From Desulfocapsaceae bacterium (lineage in GTDB: Bacteria > Desulfobacterota > Desulfobulbia > Desulfobulbales > Desulfocapsaceae): a stretch of DNA of 6,485 bases. The position numbers and the translations under genes were made by a program. The first letter of the stretch is position 1. Each line of letters opens with the position of its first letter. The notes below the pieces were generated by a model. It did not search any database. It saw nothing but the letters and a program-made list of their open reading frames with translations, and was not told the DNA's origin. Positions 6,331 to 6,485 of this stretch are shown here, one piece after another. Where the stretch lies: assembly GCA_029934775.1 (NCBI GenBank), contig JAOZLO010000164.1, positions 1-6,485 of the forward strand. Reading direction: 5' to 3'.

Positions 6331-6363
6331 AAAGCGGGTTTAAGGTCTGCTCCAGTCCGCTTT
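6331..6363. repeat. 7-bp GC-rich inverted repeat with 19-nt loop
   Basis: AAAGCGG (6331-6337) pairs with CCGCTTT (6357-6363), with a possible extra G-T pair inside. The loop is long and no T run follows on either strand, so it is not a convincing terminator. It sits between the candidate IS tip and the larger stem-loop, and may belong to the same element. Confidence 0.35.
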
Positions 6364-6388
6364 AACTGTGAATTCCTTGATTTTTAGA

Positions 6389-6460
6389 CTATTTTTCCAA
6401 TCCAATTTGTATCATGCGAGTTCCTCGCATAAACTGATACAAATCGAATAGTAAAAATAG
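6389..6460. repeat. 72-nt two-tier stem-loop (25-bp imperfect arms around a 7-bp hairpin)
   Basis: The arms 6389-6413 and 6436-6460 are inverted copies matching at 21 of 25 positions, with perfect 8-bp blocks at both ends (CTATTTTT/AAAAATAG outside, TTTGTATC/GATACAAA inside). Between them ATGCGAG (6414-6420) pairs with CTCGCAT (6424-6430) around a 3-nt loop, leaving 5 unpaired nt (6431-6435). In RNA this makes a long hairpin with one small bulge, on either strand. Mismatches between the arms that do not break the fold suggest a structured RNA or a large dyad rather than recent duplication. The function is not known; a 5' leader structure for a gene outside the window is one option. Confidence 0.7.
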
Positions 6461-6485
6461 CAAAAATACTACGAGATTCTCAGGA

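Larger units (their letters stand above)
6302..6485 (+). mobile_element. Candidate left end of an insertion sequence (partial)
   Basis: From about 6302 the sequence begins GTGTCCGGTTAGAAAA, which resembles ends I recall from IS4-like elements. It continues with two stem-loop regions and no gene, and the window ends in CAGGA, which could be the beginning of a ribosome-binding site for a transposase outside the window. There is no transposase, second terminal repeat or target duplication in view, so the call rests on recall and layout. The alternative is an ordinary upstream region of a neighbouring gene. Confidence 0.25.

Noticed and set aside
6228..6485. Small gene or tRNA in the kinase upstream region
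   Set aside because: No frame with a ribosome site longer than a few codons was seen on either strand, and no cloverleaf or T-loop motif.

Overview
The window looks like chromosome from a Gram-negative, moderately AT-rich anaerobe-type proteobacterium. A member of the Desulfobacterota (Desulfobacter-like) is my best guess. It rests on the mix of a TAXI-type TRAP transporter, a Cache/PAS sensor kinase, and an inverted repeat of the 'CGTCATTCCCGC...GCGGGA' type that I associate with such genomes. No rRNA or other taxonomic marker is present, so this is inference only.

Layout: (1) positions 1-287 hold the 3' end of hisF (histidine and purine-linked IGP synthase, cyclase part), cut by the window start. 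(2) 288-474 is a gap unusually rich in dyad symmetry: competing short hairpins just after hisF, a 17-bp palindrome, and a perfect 11-5-11 inverted repeat upstream of the transporter. (3) 475-1446 encodes a secreted TAXI-family solute-binding protein. (4) 1447-1722 is an inter-cistronic gap with a 15-bp stem-loop, an 88-bp MITE-like palindromic repeat and a possible internal promoter. (5) 1723-3453 encodes the fused small/large membrane subunits (4TM/12TM, DctQM-like) of the TRAP transporter. (6) Converging on it after only 13 bp, on the minus strand, is a two-component system. The 709-aa membrane kinase (6227-4098) has a DctB-like periplasmic double-Cache sensor, a PAS domain and a NarL-type HisKA_3/HATPase core. 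It overlaps by 8 bp a 212-aa NarL/FixJ response regulator (4105-3467). (7) 6228-6485 holds a strong candidate promoter for the kinase that would give a leaderless mRNA, then a sequence that looks like the end of an insertion sequence, with a 72-nt imperfect stem-loop running almost to the window edge.

Functional picture: the TAXI protein captures a small organic acid or amino acid in the periplasm and hands it to the fused permease, which imports it with a cation gradient. The kinase senses a small extracytoplasmic ligand, probably a carboxylate by analogy with DctB, and phosphorylates the response regulator. That regulator plausibly controls the neighbouring transporter, perhaps through the 27-bp inverted repeat at 389-415. 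The substrate, and the regulatory link itself, are not shown by the sequence. All protein families here are known; the points most worth a second look are the intergenic structures and the sensor/kinase combination.
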